A stretch of 64,000 nt of DNA, taken from Methylobacterium sp. PvR107. Its GTDB lineage: Bacteria > Pseudomonadota > Alphaproteobacteria > Rhizobiales > Beijerinckiaceae. The stretch lies in assembly GCF_017833295.1 (NCBI RefSeq), contig NZ_JAFIBW010000001.1:4429501-4493500 (forward strand), given 5' to 3'. Of this stretch, positions 1 through 8,069 are shown one piece after another. The notes beneath the pieces were generated by a model. That model searched no databases, had not been told where the DNA came from, and worked only from the letters and a program-made list of their open reading frames with translations. The first letter of the stretch is position 1. Each line of letters starts with the position of its first letter. The translations under genes were made by a program, and so were the position numbers.

Positions 1-432
1 CGCGAGGTTGAACGGGATGCCGTCCTGCAGAAGCTCGATGCCGCGCAGGTGGAAGTTCCGCGCGATGCCCGAGCCGCGGACCGACAGGCGCAACTCCTGG
101 CCGTAGCGCTCCTGCACGTAGACCCCGGGTACCTCCTTGAGGACGTCGCGGATGGTGTTGGCGTAGCGATCCTGGATCGTGGCGGCGTCCACGAAGGCCA
201 CCGAGCCGACGGTCCCGTACAGCGTCGCACGCTGCGTATCGACGCTCGGCACCGAGAGCGAGCCGCGCGCTTCCCCCGGTAGCGGGCCGTTCGGCGTGGC
301 GCTGCCGACCACGCTGAGTTCAGGGAGGGCGACCACCGCGGCCGGCGCGGTCTGACCTCGCGCGGCGAGCGGCATGGCGCAGGCGAGGAGGGTGAGCGCG
401 GCGCGGCAGCCGGCCGGGATGAAGCGGGGCAT
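1..432 (-). CDS. TonB-dependent outer-membrane receptor, N-terminal part
   Basis: The gene runs off the left edge of the window, so only the first 144 codons are present. They encode a signal peptide (hydrophobic ALTLLACAMPLAA near residues 11-23) followed by a TonB-box-like region and the start of the plug domain. Plug hallmarks are 'IRDVLKEVPGVYVQERYGQ' and 'RLSVRGSG..RNFHLRG'. TonB receptors import metal chelates or cofactors through the outer membrane using TonB energy. It lies 44 bases after a DUF2946 gene and a YcnI-PCuAC gene on the same strand, so copper or a copper chelate is the likely substrate. That substrate is inferred from context only. The ATG at 432 was chosen because the signal peptide begins there. 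Confidence 0.85.
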   Translation of the reverse strand, partial: MPRFIPAGCRAALTLLACAMPLAARGQTAPAAVVALPELSVVGSATPNGPLPGEARGSLSVPSVDTQRATLYGTVGSVAFVDAATIQDRYANTIRDVLKEVPGVYVQERYGQELRLSVRGSGIARNFHLRGIELLQDGIPFNLA

Positions 433-476
433 GGTCAAGGATCCGTGTCTGGCGATCGGGAGAGGCGGGCGATCGG

Positions 477-932
477 TCAGGCGACGGGGGGTGCGCGGGC
501 TCCGAGACCATGGCGGGGCGGCGCCCGCGGAAGCGCGCGGCCGCCCGGGCGCGTCCGGGGCGCGGCGACCGGGCGCGGGGACGGCATGTCCGCGGCCGGC
601 GCAGGAGCGGGGAGGGCGGCCGGACCGGCGGCGTGACAGAAGGCGCAGCAATCCGGAGGCGTGTGCGCCGGCAGGTGCTTGCCGTCCGGCATCGCGCCGG
701 GCTGGCCGGCATCGCCAAGGCACAGGACGTGCTCGGGGCCGGCGGCCGCGGCCATTGCCATGCCGCTGAGCGTGGTCTGCAGGGCGAACGCGTAGAGGGC
801 GAGAAGCGCCACGGCGCGGCGGCCCCAGCCCAGCGCGGCTCGGCAGGGCGGCGACGAAACGGGCGCCCGCTCCCGCGTCGGGAGGGGCGTCCGGTCCACG
901 GACCGAGTCGGGTCGTGCTCAGGAGCCGTCAC
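477..932 (-). CDS. DUF2946 family protein (copy A)
   Basis: About 151 residues from a GTG start at 932. An in-frame start at 1010 would run back into the preceding gene, so the GTG is preferred. A short basic N-terminus leads to one hydrophobic segment containing LALYAFALQ, then a Pro/His/Cys-rich tail with 'HVLCLGDAG' and 'PPDCCAFCHAAG'. DUF2946 proteins are small single-pass proteins often found with TonB receptors and copper proteins. Their biochemical role is not known; the Cys and His clusters suggest metal contact. It sits 31 bases after the YcnI-PCuAC gene and 44 bases before the TonB receptor, and its LALYAF-x-LQ core is shared with the DUF2946 gene at 1980-2366. Confidence 0.75.
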   Translation of the reverse strand: MTAPEHDPTRSVDRTPLPTRERAPVSSPPCRAALGWGRRAVALLALYAFALQTTLSGMAMAAAAGPEHVLCLGDAGQPGAMPDGKHLPAHTPPDCCAFCHAAGPAALPAPAPAADMPSPRPVAAPRTRPGGRALPRAPPRHGLGARAPPVA

Positions 933-963
933 GATCGGACGCTTGGCGCGCCACTCAGGATCG

Positions 964-1938
964 TCAGTGCTGGTGCTGCCCGCCCGGTGACGCCGCGCCG
1001 ATCGGCGCAACCGAGAAGATCACCGGCACGGTGCCGGCGCGCTGGAAGGTCAGCGTGCCCGATACGGCCTCGCCGGCCTTGGGCGCCCCGGTGAGTCCCT
1101 CGAACATGAGGTGGTAGCCGCCGGGCTTCAGCTCGACGGTCTCGCCGGGCTTGATCGTCAGGCCGTCCGAAACCGGGGCCATCTTCATGACGCCGCCCTC
1201 CATCGACATGGAGTGGATGTCCCCCGTCTTGGCGAAGGGCACGGAGGCACCGGTCAGCGTGTCGGGCGCGGGCCCGGTGTTGGTAATCCGGACGTAGCCG
1301 CCCGCCACCTTGGCGCCGTTCGGCGTCGCCCGGAGCCAGGGCGTCTCGATGGTGAGATCGCCGGCCTTCACGGGCGCCGACGCAGCGGGCGCTGCCGCGG
1401 GGGCCGCCATGGCCCCGCCTATCTGCGCCACCTGGACGATGCGGAACGCGGGGGCGGCCGCCTTCAGGTCATGGGCATCCTGGCCAGGCTTCGGCACCTC
1501 GATCCAGGAATGGCCACCCTCCGAGCAATCCTGCTGCACCGGGACGTAGACCGTCGCGCCCGGCTCGAACGTGTCGGCGACCTGCGCCAGGAAGGTGAAC
1601 TCGTCGACCTCGTCGTCCGGCAGAGAGCCGCCGCTCCAGGTGATCGCCGTCACCCCCTCGGAGGCGGTGCCGTGGTGAGTCGTGTAGGTCTTCGCGTAGG
1701 CGCCGCGCGTGGTCGCCAGCGTCCAGCCGGGCTTCGGCATCGGCTTGGCGCCGATCAGCCCCTCCGGGATGGTCACGCTCACTCGGGTGGTCGGCTTGCC
1801 GCTGCAGCCGTGCATGATCTGGACGACGCCGCGATACGACGCGCCGGGGCTCGCCTGCTTGCGCTCCAGCACCGCGTGGGCCTGTGCCGCGGAGGCGAGC
1901 AGGCCGAGGCCAAGGGCGGCCGAGACAAAGGTCTTCAT
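964..1938 (-). CDS. YcnI (DUF1775) - PCuAC copper-binding fusion protein
   Basis: 324 residues. A signal peptide (residues 1-21, ending AAQA) would leave a mature N-terminus beginning HAVLE, the free His that YcnI-type proteins use to bind copper. Residues about 22-170 are the DUF1775/YcnI domain. After an Ala/Pro linker, residues about 185-315 are a PCuAC (DUF461) domain with the copper motif as GDIHSMSMEGGVMKM and, later, GGYHLMFEGL. The tail ends in GGQHQH. PCuAC is a periplasmic copper chaperone that supplies Cu(I) to cytochrome oxidase assembly. The start at 1938 was chosen because the signal peptide begins there; the open frame upstream overlaps copy B of DUF2946. It is the centre of a four-gene minus-strand operon. 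Confidence 0.9.
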   Translation of the reverse strand: MKTFVSAALGLGLLASAAQAHAVLERKQASPGASYRGVVQIMHGCSGKPTTRVSVTIPEGLIGAKPMPKPGWTLATTRGAYAKTYTTHHGTASEGVTAITWSGGSLPDDEVDEFTFLAQVADTFEPGATVYVPVQQDCSEGGHSWIEVPKPGQDAHDLKAAAPAFRIVQVAQIGGAMAAPAAAPAASAPVKAGDLTIETPWLRATPNGAKVAGGYVRITNTGPAPDTLTGASVPFAKTGDIHSMSMEGGVMKMAPVSDGLTIKPGETVELKPGGYHLMFEGLTGAPKAGEAVSGTLTFQRAGTVPVIFSVAPIGAASPGGQHQH

Positions 1939-1979
1939 GGGAATGCATCCGTCCTGAGAGATCCGAGGGTGGAGATCGC

Positions 1980-2366
1980 TCAGGCGGCGGGGGGACCTCG
2001 CGGTGACGCGATGCCGCCGGGCGGGGCACGGGCGCGCGGTCCATCGGTCATCGCCCAGGCCGGGCGCGAGGCTGCCGCGGTCCGCCACACGATGACGGCC
2101 GAAGCCGCTCGCCCCGGAAGCGCCGTGGTGGTGGCCTGCGCGGCCGTGCAGCAAGCGCCGTGACCGTGCGGCAGGGCTTTGTCGGGTGCCGCGTCGCTCG
2201 CGGCATGCTGGGCGCAAAGTCCCTCGGCCGCGGCCGGGAGCGGCATCAGCCCACCGAGGAAAGCCTGGAGCACGAAGGCGTAGAGCGCCAGCACGGCGAT
2301 CGCCGCCCGCAGGGCAGCGGCCGAAGGTCGGTCGCGTCGATCCGTGGGGGACAGGCCCGCTGTCAT
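1980..2366 (-). CDS. DUF2946 family protein (copy B)
   Basis: 128 residues. A short N-terminus precedes a hydrophobic segment with LALYAFVLQAFLGGLMPL (residues about 28-45), then a Cys/His region (GLCAQHAAS, LPHGHGACCTAAQ). The LALYAF-x-LQ segment matches the DUF2946 gene at 477-932, so the two are probably paralogues that flank the YcnI-PCuAC gene. It is the first gene of the proposed copper operon, 41 bases before the next. The function is unknown; a membrane-anchored copper or TonB-associated role is inferred from context. Confidence 0.8.
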   Translation of the reverse strand: MTAGLSPTDRRDRPSAAALRAAIAVLALYAFVLQAFLGGLMPLPAAAEGLCAQHAASDAAPDKALPHGHGACCTAAQATTTALPGRAASAVIVWRTAAASRPAWAMTDGPRARAPPGGIASPRGPPAA

Positions 2367-2595
2367 GCTGCTCCCGCGCGTCGTCCGGTCCGGACGCCTA
2401 TGGCATCACTGCCACACCGGTATGGCCTTGGCTGTTGCCAGCGCGCCGCACCCGGGCGCCGCGTGCGCTAGCGCACCGCGATGCCACATTCCGGCCCCTT
2501 CGATAAGGGTTCTTAACGTCAGACCGACACCGTGGCGTCCGAGACAATCCGCTCCCGCCACATTCTGACGTACTCCGGACCAGAGCCAGCGACCG

Positions 2596-3894
2596 ATGCG
2601 CATGAAGGCACAAAACCGGTTCACCACCCTCCTCAGTGTCGCCGCCCTCGGCGCGCTGGGCATCGGTGCCGCCGAAGCCCGCGACCAGGGCAGCTACGCC
2701 CAGGCCGAATGGGCGCAGGACTATGCCTCGCCCGCGGCGATGCAGGTGCAGCGCGCGACGGTGCCGATCCTCTCGCCGCAGACCGTCTCGGCCACCGAGC
2801 AGATGGTCGAGCGCTACAAGGACATCGTCGGCCGCGGCGGCTGGAAGCAGGTTTCCGGTGCCGAGCACCTGCGGATCGGCTCGCGCGGCCCAGCCGTCGC
2901 CGCCGTCCGCCAGCGCTTGATCGTCACCGGTGACATCGATCCGGCGGCCGGCGGTTCTGGCGTGTACGATTCCTATGTCGCGGCCGGCGTGAAGCGCTTC
3001 CAGGCCCGCCATGGCCTCAGCCAGACCGGCACGATGAGCCTCGCCACGCAGCAGGCGATGAACGTCCCGGCCGATGTCCGTCTGCGCCAGCTCGAGACCA
3101 ACGTCGTGCGCCTGCGCTCCTACTCGGGCGATCTGGGCCGGCGCTTCGTGATCACCAACATCCCGGCGGCCCTGGTCGAGACCGTCGAGAACGGTCAGGT
3201 CGTGACGCTCCACGCTGCGGGTGTGGGCAAGATCGACCGGCAGTCGCCGATCATGAACACGAAGGCGACCCAGATCAACTTCAACCCGACCTGGACGGTC
3301 CCGGCTTCCATCGTGAAGAAGGACCTGATCCCGAAGATGCAGAAGGATCCGAACTACCTCACCGACAACCGGATCCGCATCCTGTCGAACGGTCAGGAGG
3401 TCTCGCCGAAGTCGGTCAACTGGTTCTCCGACGAGGGCACCCGCTTCACCTACCGGCAGGATTCGGGCGCCGACTTCAACTCGATGGGCATCGTCCGCAT
3501 CAACATCCCGAACCCTTACGGCGTGTTCATGCATGACACGAACACCAAGGGCGTGTTCGGCGACGATTTCCGCTTCATCTCGTCGGGCTGCGTGCGCGTC
3601 CAGAACGTGCGCGAGTACATCACGTGGCTCTTGAAGGACACGCCCGGCTGGGATCGCCAGAAGGTCGAGGAGGCGATCGAGAGCGGCAAGCGCGTCGATG
3701 CGAACATCGCCCAGCCGGTGCCGGTCTACTGGACCTACATCACCGCTTGGTCGACCCCGGATGGACTCGTGCAGTTCCGTGACGACATCTACAAGCGTGA
3801 CGGCGTGAACGTGCCCTCGACCATCGGCGCCCCGACGCCGGTCGCCAGCGCCGAGTCGATGCCGCAATCCTTCGAGCCCGGCGACGAGGAGTAA
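2596..3894 (+). CDS. L,D-transpeptidase (YkuD) with peptidoglycan-binding domain
   Basis: 432 residues. It has a signal sequence (about residues 1-28, AALGALGIGAAEA), a helical region, a PG_binding_1 domain (residues about 95-160, containing RGPAVAAVRQRL) and a YkuD catalytic domain (about 180-380). The catalytic His is at about residue 313 (FMHDTNTK) and the nucleophile Cys at about residue 332 (SSGCVRVQ). Such enzymes make 3-3 crosslinks in the cell wall or attach proteins to it, in the periplasm. The layout and size resemble the YcbB class. Two Met codons, 2596 and 2602, are possible starts. A strong hairpin follows the gene at 3941-3973, so it is probably a single-gene unit, divergent from the copper operon. 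Confidence 0.9.
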   Translation: MRMKAQNRFTTLLSVAALGALGIGAAEARDQGSYAQAEWAQDYASPAAMQVQRATVPILSPQTVSATEQMVERYKDIVGRGGWKQVSGAEHLRIGSRGPAVAAVRQRLIVTGDIDPAAGGSGVYDSYVAAGVKRFQARHGLSQTGTMSLATQQAMNVPADVRLRQLETNVVRLRSYSGDLGRRFVITNIPAALVETVENGQVVTLHAAGVGKIDRQSPIMNTKATQINFNPTWTVPASIVKKDLIPKMQKDPNYLTDNRIRILSNGQEVSPKSVNWFSDEGTRFTYRQDSGADFNSMGIVRINIPNPYGVFMHDTNTKGVFGDDFRFISSGCVRVQNVREYITWLLKDTPGWDRQKVEEAIESGKRVDANIAQPVPVYWTYITAWSTPDGLVQFRDDIYKRDGVNVPSTIGAPTPVASAESMPQSFEPGDEE

Positions 3895-3940
3895 GCGTCC
3901 CGCGCGACGCGGAACTCGTCGAACCCGATACCGACAGGCC

Positions 3941-3973
3941 GCGGCCCGTATCCTCGAGCAGGATGCGGGCCGC
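3941..3973 (+). terminator. Hairpin after the L,D-transpeptidase gene
   Basis: A 14-base stem (gcggcccgtatcct, pairing with aggatgcgggccgc through one G-U) with a 5-base loop starts 46 bases after the transpeptidase stop. No T-run follows, so it is a probable but not classical terminator. Confidence 0.5.
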
Positions 3974-4049
3974 GCGCGTTTCGGGGCTGCTGTCATGCAT
4001 CGGTCAAACGCATCTGCTTGTCCGTGGCGGACCCGTGCAGGAGCCGCCC

Positions 4050-5711
4050 ATGTCGCGTGACCCTAAACCCGGTGACGGCTTCCTCAGCCGCCGGGAGACC
4101 CTCGTCGCCGCCGCGGCTCTGGGGCTCGTCGCCGGTGGTGCCGCGGCGCAGGGGAGCGCAGAGGCTACGGGTTTCGTCTACGCGGCCGGTGGGTCCGGCG
4201 CAGACCGGAGGCCGCTGCCGGGCGTGCTCCTCTCCAATGGCCAGGACGTCGTCCGCACCGACGATGCCGGGCGCTACCGCCTGCCGATGCCGGGCGACGG
4301 TGCGGTCTTCGTGATCAAGCCGCCAGGCTATGCGCTGCCGCGCGATGCCGACAACGTCCCGCGCCATTCGTACATCCACCAGCCGGGCGGGACGCCCGCC
4401 GCGCTCGACCTGCGCTATCGGGGGCTCGCACCCACCGGGCCGCTGCCGGCCTCGATCGACTTCGTGCTCGCCCGCGTCGAGGAGCCGGACGACTTCGACG
4501 TCCTCCTGTTCACCGATCCCCAGCCCGAGACCCGGCTCGAGCTCGATCATGTGCGGGACACGGCGATCGCCCGGGCGATGGCGATTCCCGCGGCCTTCGG
4601 TCTGACCACCGGCGATGTGCTGTTCGACGATCTGTCGCTCTACGGCCGGTCGAACCGCCTCGTCGGCCGGATCGGGCTGCCCTGGTACAGCCTGCCGGGC
4701 AACCACGACCTCAACATGCAGGCCCCGGATGCCCGCCACAGCCGGGAGACCTGGAAGCGGGTCTTCGGTGCGCCGAGCTACGCGTTCCGGCACGGCCGGG
4801 CCTGGTTCGTGATGCTCGACAACGTCGTGTGGCTCGGGCCCCCGGTTCCGGTCGGCGCCAACACTTACCGGGGCGAGATCGGCGCGCGCGGCCTGACCTT
4901 CCTGCGCAACCTTCTGGCCGAGATCCCGCGGGACGACCTCATCGTGCTCGCGACGCATATCCCCCTGCACACCGACACCGCGCCGGACGATCCTCGCAGC
5001 ACGACCGTCGACCGCGACGCGCTCCTCGATCTTCTCGCCGGGCGCAGGGTGCTGAGCCTGGCGGGCCACACCCACACCACCGAGCACCATTACCTCGCCG
5101 ACCGCCATCATCATCACGTGCTGACGGCGGTGTCCGGTTCCTGGTGGAGCGGACCCGACACTCGCACCGGCATTCCCTCGGCCGACAGCCGTGACGGCAC
5201 GCCGAACGGGTTCCACGTCCTCTCGGTCCGCGGTTCCGACTACACGACGCGCTTCGTCCCGGCGCAGGCACAGCCGGACGCGACGATGCGGATCCTGTTC
5301 GAGAGCGAGCTGCGCTCCGGCGCGCCGGAAGTGATTCGGGCGACCCGCCCCCTGCAAGGTCTGCGGCCGCCGATCCCGCAGGACGCGCTCGCCGACACGA
5401 CAATGGTGGTCAATGTCTTCGACGGCGGCCCGCGCACCAGCCTGTCGTTCCGGATCGGCGAGCGACCGTCGCAGGCCCTGGTCCGCACCCGCCGTCCCGA
5501 CCCATTCGTCACCGAGCTGTTCGAGCGCTATCCGGAGACGAAGAAGAGCTGGGTGCGGGCGATACCCTCGACCCACATCTGGACAGCGCGGCTTCCGGAC
5601 GATCTCGCGCCGGGTGCTCACCGGGTCGCGGTCGAGGGCACGGACGAGTACGGGCGGCCGATCCGGAGCTGCGCGGTACTCGAGGTCGCGGGCGAGCGCG
5701 GCCGCGGCTAG
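4050..5711 (+). CDS. Tat-exported calcineurin-like metallophosphoesterase
   Basis: 553 residues. The start at 4050 gives a twin-arginine signal (FLSRRETLVAAAALG) ending near AAAQG, and a GGAG ribosome site lies just upstream. An N-terminal beta-sandwich (residues about 35-130, of the kind often found before these phosphoesterases) precedes the metallophosphoesterase domain. Its metal-binding motifs are all present: LLFTDPQPE, LTTGDVLFDD, LPGNHD, ATHIPLH and LAGHTHTTEHH. A C-terminal domain (about 400-553) follows. It is probably a periplasmic phosphomonoesterase or phosphodiesterase; the substrate cannot be told. Confidence 0.85.
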   Translation: MSRDPKPGDGFLSRRETLVAAAALGLVAGGAAAQGSAEATGFVYAAGGSGADRRPLPGVLLSNGQDVVRTDDAGRYRLPMPGDGAVFVIKPPGYALPRDADNVPRHSYIHQPGGTPAALDLRYRGLAPTGPLPASIDFVLARVEEPDDFDVLLFTDPQPETRLELDHVRDTAIARAMAIPAAFGLTTGDVLFDDLSLYGRSNRLVGRIGLPWYSLPGNHDLNMQAPDARHSRETWKRVFGAPSYAFRHGRAWFVMLDNVVWLGPPVPVGANTYRGEIGARGLTFLRNLLAEIPRDDLIVLATHIPLHTDTAPDDPRSTTVDRDALLDLLAGRRVLSLAGHTHTTEHHYLADRHHHHVLTAVSGSWWSGPDTRTGIPSADSRDGTPNGFHVLSVRGSDYTTRFVPAQAQPDATMRILFESELRSGAPEVIRATRPLQGLRPPIPQDALADTTMVVNVFDGGPRTSLSFRIGERPSQALVRTRRPDPFVTELFERYPETKKSWVRAIPSTHIWTARLPDDLAPGAHRVAVEGTDEYGRPIRSCAVLEVAGERGRG

Positions 5712-5729
5712 CCGCCAGCTCGCGTCACA

Positions 5730-6075
5730 TCAGGCCGCGAGCCGGCGCGTGCCGTGGCCGCCGTCCTGAATTTCCTCGATGACCTTGGCGCAGAACGCGT
5801 CGAGATCGCCCGGTTTGCGGTGGTGACGATGCCGTGGTCGGCCACCATCTCCCGGTCGTGCCAGCGGCCGCCGGCGTTGGTTACGTCCGTACGGCGACCG
5901 CTTTGCCCCAGTCGGTCTTGTCCCAGCCCCGGATCGTGCCTTTGCTTTGGCGGGATTGCGGGGCCGCGACGGTGACGTTCGCACCGGTCAGGGACAATGT
6001 GGATTGCGGAGCCGTCAGCTCGGCCTCCTCGAATCCGTGGGTGGCCAGGATCTTGGCCTGCTCGATGTCGGGCAT
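5730..6075 (-). pseudogene. PfpI/DJ-1 family (type 1 glutamine amidotransferase) gene, deleted and frameshifted
   Basis: The first 60 or so codons (MPDIEQAKILATHGFEE to GWDKTDWGKAVAV) match the N-terminus of PfpI/YhbO-type proteases/deglycases. The frame then shifts by one base. The new frame reads RTDVTNAGGRWHDREMVADH and GIVTT, which is the C-terminal third of the family. A second shift follows, into PGDLDAFCAKVIEEIQDGG and the true stop at 5730. The middle of the protein (roughly 65-75 residues, including the nucleophile-elbow Cys with its AICHGP motif) is missing. The product cannot be active. The assignment rests on remembered family sequence; no search was run. Confidence 0.8.
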
Positions 6076-6232
6076 GGCAGGCGTCCCGCGTTGCGGAGAG
6101 GTGCCCGAGCAACGGAAGGCTGATCACCCCGGTCCGCGGCCGGACGGCGACCGAGGCCGCGTCGGCGGCCCAAGGAACCCCCTGGAGCGCGGTCCGTTAG
6201 TGATCATCCCATAACGCATCAGGAGTCGCGCC

Positions 6233-6436
6233 ATGGCCAATCCCGGCCTGCCCGAACCCACGCCCGGCGATCTGCCGCCCGTGCCGCCTACGCCCGACGA
6301 AGAGCCGGATATCGGCCCGACCGGCCCGCGCACACCCTATCCGGTGAACGACCCCGGCATCGGCGAGCCGGGCGGTCCGGGTTCCGAACCCGACATCTTC
6401 CCGGGGGCGCCGACCGATCCCGGGACGCGGATGTGA
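6233..6436 (+). CDS. Small proline-rich acidic protein
   Basis: 67 residues, about one third Pro, Gly or Asp/Glu (LPPVPPTPDEEPD, PGGPGSEPDIFPG), with no membrane segment or signal peptide. It is probably disordered. The function is unknown. A small Pro-rich protein of similar style is encoded at 34505-34702, without clear sequence homology. Confidence 0.55.
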   Translation: MANPGLPEPTPGDLPPVPPTPDEEPDIGPTGPRTPYPVNDPGIGEPGGPGSEPDIFPGAPTDPGTRM

Positions 6437-6457
6437 TCCGCGGACGGTGCTGAAGGT

Positions 6458-6847
6458 CTAGTGGCCGCCGTGCGAGGAGCGGACGTCGCGCGGAGCGCTG
6501 AGGATCTCTGAGAGGCTCGTCACGACGTGGCGGGCCTCTTCGTCCGTCAGGCGAAGCTGGAAGGGCGGCAGCGCGCCGGCCTGCAGAGCGACCACGGCCT
6601 GGCCCTCGTCGTCCGTGCCGATCTCGATGGCTGAGGAGGTCACTTCGAGCATGGCGACCTCCTCGTCGCCCATCTCGTCGCCAACATCCGGCTCGTCCGT
6701 GTCGTCGATCGCCGTGAGGAGCTGGCCGACGGCGCGCACGAGGGCGCGGGCGGCGCGGGCATCCATCACCACCGCCGTCGCCTGATCATCCTTCTGGAAA
6801 GAGAGCTGGATGTTCGCACCGTCCAGCGAGACCGAGATGCCTGCCAT
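6458..6847 (-). CDS. Hypothetical protein, conserved-looking, acidic
   Basis: 129 residues from the ATG at 6847 (MAGISVSLDGANIQLSFQ). It is a compact alpha/beta-looking sequence with an acidic central stretch (DDTDEPDVGDEMGDEE) and a C-terminal half reading LRLTDEEARHVVTSLSEIL. No signal peptide or membrane span. I do not recognise the family. Codon use is like its neighbours, which supports a real gene. It is convergent with the small Pro-rich gene, and its start faces the long leader of the cold-shock gene. Confidence 0.6.
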   Translation of the reverse strand: MAGISVSLDGANIQLSFQKDDQATAVVMDARAARALVRAVGQLLTAIDDTDEPDVGDEMGDEEVAMLEVTSSAIEIGTDDEGQAVVALQAGALPPFQLRLTDEEARHVVTSLSEILSAPRDVRSSHGGH

Positions 6848-7163
6848 GTACCGTCCAGAGCCACGCGCCTTAACTGCTTGAGCGCATTCCGTATATGCAT
6901 CGTGAACGCCGGAAATCACAGGGGGCGGCGTGCCCCGCCCGCGCCCGCGATCCGGCCTGCGACACAGATGTATCGCCCGAACCGCCTTGTTGCGGCCGCA
7001 GCCTATCTCTAAATACGTCCTCGGGGGGCTTTTCCACCGAGACCGACGCTTCAGGCGTCCGGCATCTCGCGCCCCGCCAAACTGGCCAAAACCCAGAGAG
7101 ACCTTGGTGCATCATGCGGCCCTTTCGCCGCGCCGATGCCTATGGACGAACGAGGTACACTAC
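6848..7163 (+). promoter_or_regulatory. Intergenic region and long leader of the cold-shock gene
   Basis: 316 bases with no credible gene. It separates the divergent hypothetical gene (start 6847) from the cold-shock gene (GTG start 7164). Cold-shock genes usually carry long structured 5' leaders that control translation by temperature. A leader here is inference; I could not define a promoter or fold. Confidence 0.35.
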
Positions 7164-7373
7164 GTGAATACCGGCACTGTGAAGTGGTTCAACGAGACCA
7201 AGGGCTTCGGTTTCATCCAGCCCGATGATGGCGGCAAGGACGTGTTCGTTCACATCTCGGCCGTCGAGCGCGCCGGAATGCGCAATCTGATCGAAGGCCA
7301 GCGGATCGCTTACGAGATCCTCACCGACAAGCGCAGCGGCAAGGACGCCGCCGGCAACCTGCAGGCGGCCTGA
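7164..7373 (+). CDS. Cold-shock domain protein (CspA family)
   Basis: 69 residues, the usual size for a single cold-shock domain. It starts at a GTG ([18 protein letters not shown]) and contains both RNA-binding motifs, KGFGFIQ (RNP1) and VFVHIS (RNP2). It binds single-stranded RNA or DNA and acts as an RNA chaperone in the cytoplasm. The GTG was chosen because homologues begin right before TGTVKWFN; the longer open frame upstream has no Csp-like sequence. It stands alone. Confidence 0.95.
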   Translation: MNTGTVKWFNETKGFGFIQPDDGGKDVFVHISAVERAGMRNLIEGQRIAYEILTDKRSGKDAAGNLQAA

Positions 7374-7613
7374 CCGTCCCGCAGGTGTGAAGGCGCCTCA
7401 CAGACCTCCCGCTGCGCCCTGCGCGCAGAGGGAGACGGTCCAGAAGACGGATGCGTGTGAGGGATCCTGAACCGGCCGCGCGACGCGGTTCAACCTTCCG
7501 ACGCTGCCATGCCGGACGAGACAGTTCGGGATCCGGTTGCGTCGGAGGCAAAATCCTAGAAACGACGCCGGGCGGCGTAAAACGTCCGGTCCAGATAAGA
7601 AAAATCCAGATTT

Positions 7614-7850
7614 ATGTTGTTCGAATATACACGGCGCCGCGGCGTCCGGTCCCCCGTCACCGACGCGCCGACCTTTCGGGTCGGCAAGCTGGCACGGGCC
7701 AAGACCGCGGATCAGACCGGGGCCGATATCACCGACCTGATCGACCGGTCCTACAACTACCATTCTCCGCGGGAACTGCACTGGCATCTCGCCGAGCGCC
7801 TCGGGCTCGCGCCCGGCGCGGTCAGGCTCCGCGAGTCCGCGGCGGCCTGA
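7614..7850 (+). CDS. Hypothetical protein, 78 residues
   Basis: A short frame that starts just after an unusually AT-rich patch (7590-7620) and shows typical G/C third positions through most of its length. The C-terminal half (DLIDRSYNYHSPRELHWHLA, then ERLGL) looks like a folded helical segment. No family recognised, no signal peptide and no clear ribosome site. An antisense frame (7398-7787) covers part of it but looks less protein-like. Confidence 0.4.
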   Translation: MLFEYTRRRGVRSPVTDAPTFRVGKLARAKTADQTGADITDLIDRSYNYHSPRELHWHLAERLGLAPGAVRLRESAAA

Positions 7851-8069
7851 CGGCCACGACGGAGCGGTGGCTCACGCTGCCGTTCCGGGGCGCCGCAGGC
7901 GCACCTGGAACCCGGACGCGCCGTAGGTGAAGACCTTGACGCGTCGGGGCGACCGGGGACCGGGCTCCGCATCGCAGCTCCGGAAGGCCGCTCATCTCGG
8001 ATGACGCGATCGGATCGCGGACGTCAGCCAGCGATCGGGCCTCCCCCGGCTCACAACGCGTCCCGCGTC

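Noticed and set aside
2398..3996. A 532-codon minus-strand open frame opposite the L,D-transpeptidase
   Set aside because: It is the antisense shadow of a recognised gene; its Arg/His/Asp-rich sequence resembles no protein.
7398..7787. A 129-codon minus-strand frame overlapping the 78-residue hypothetical
   Set aside because: Sequence composition is less protein-like than the plus-strand frame, and there is no start signal.
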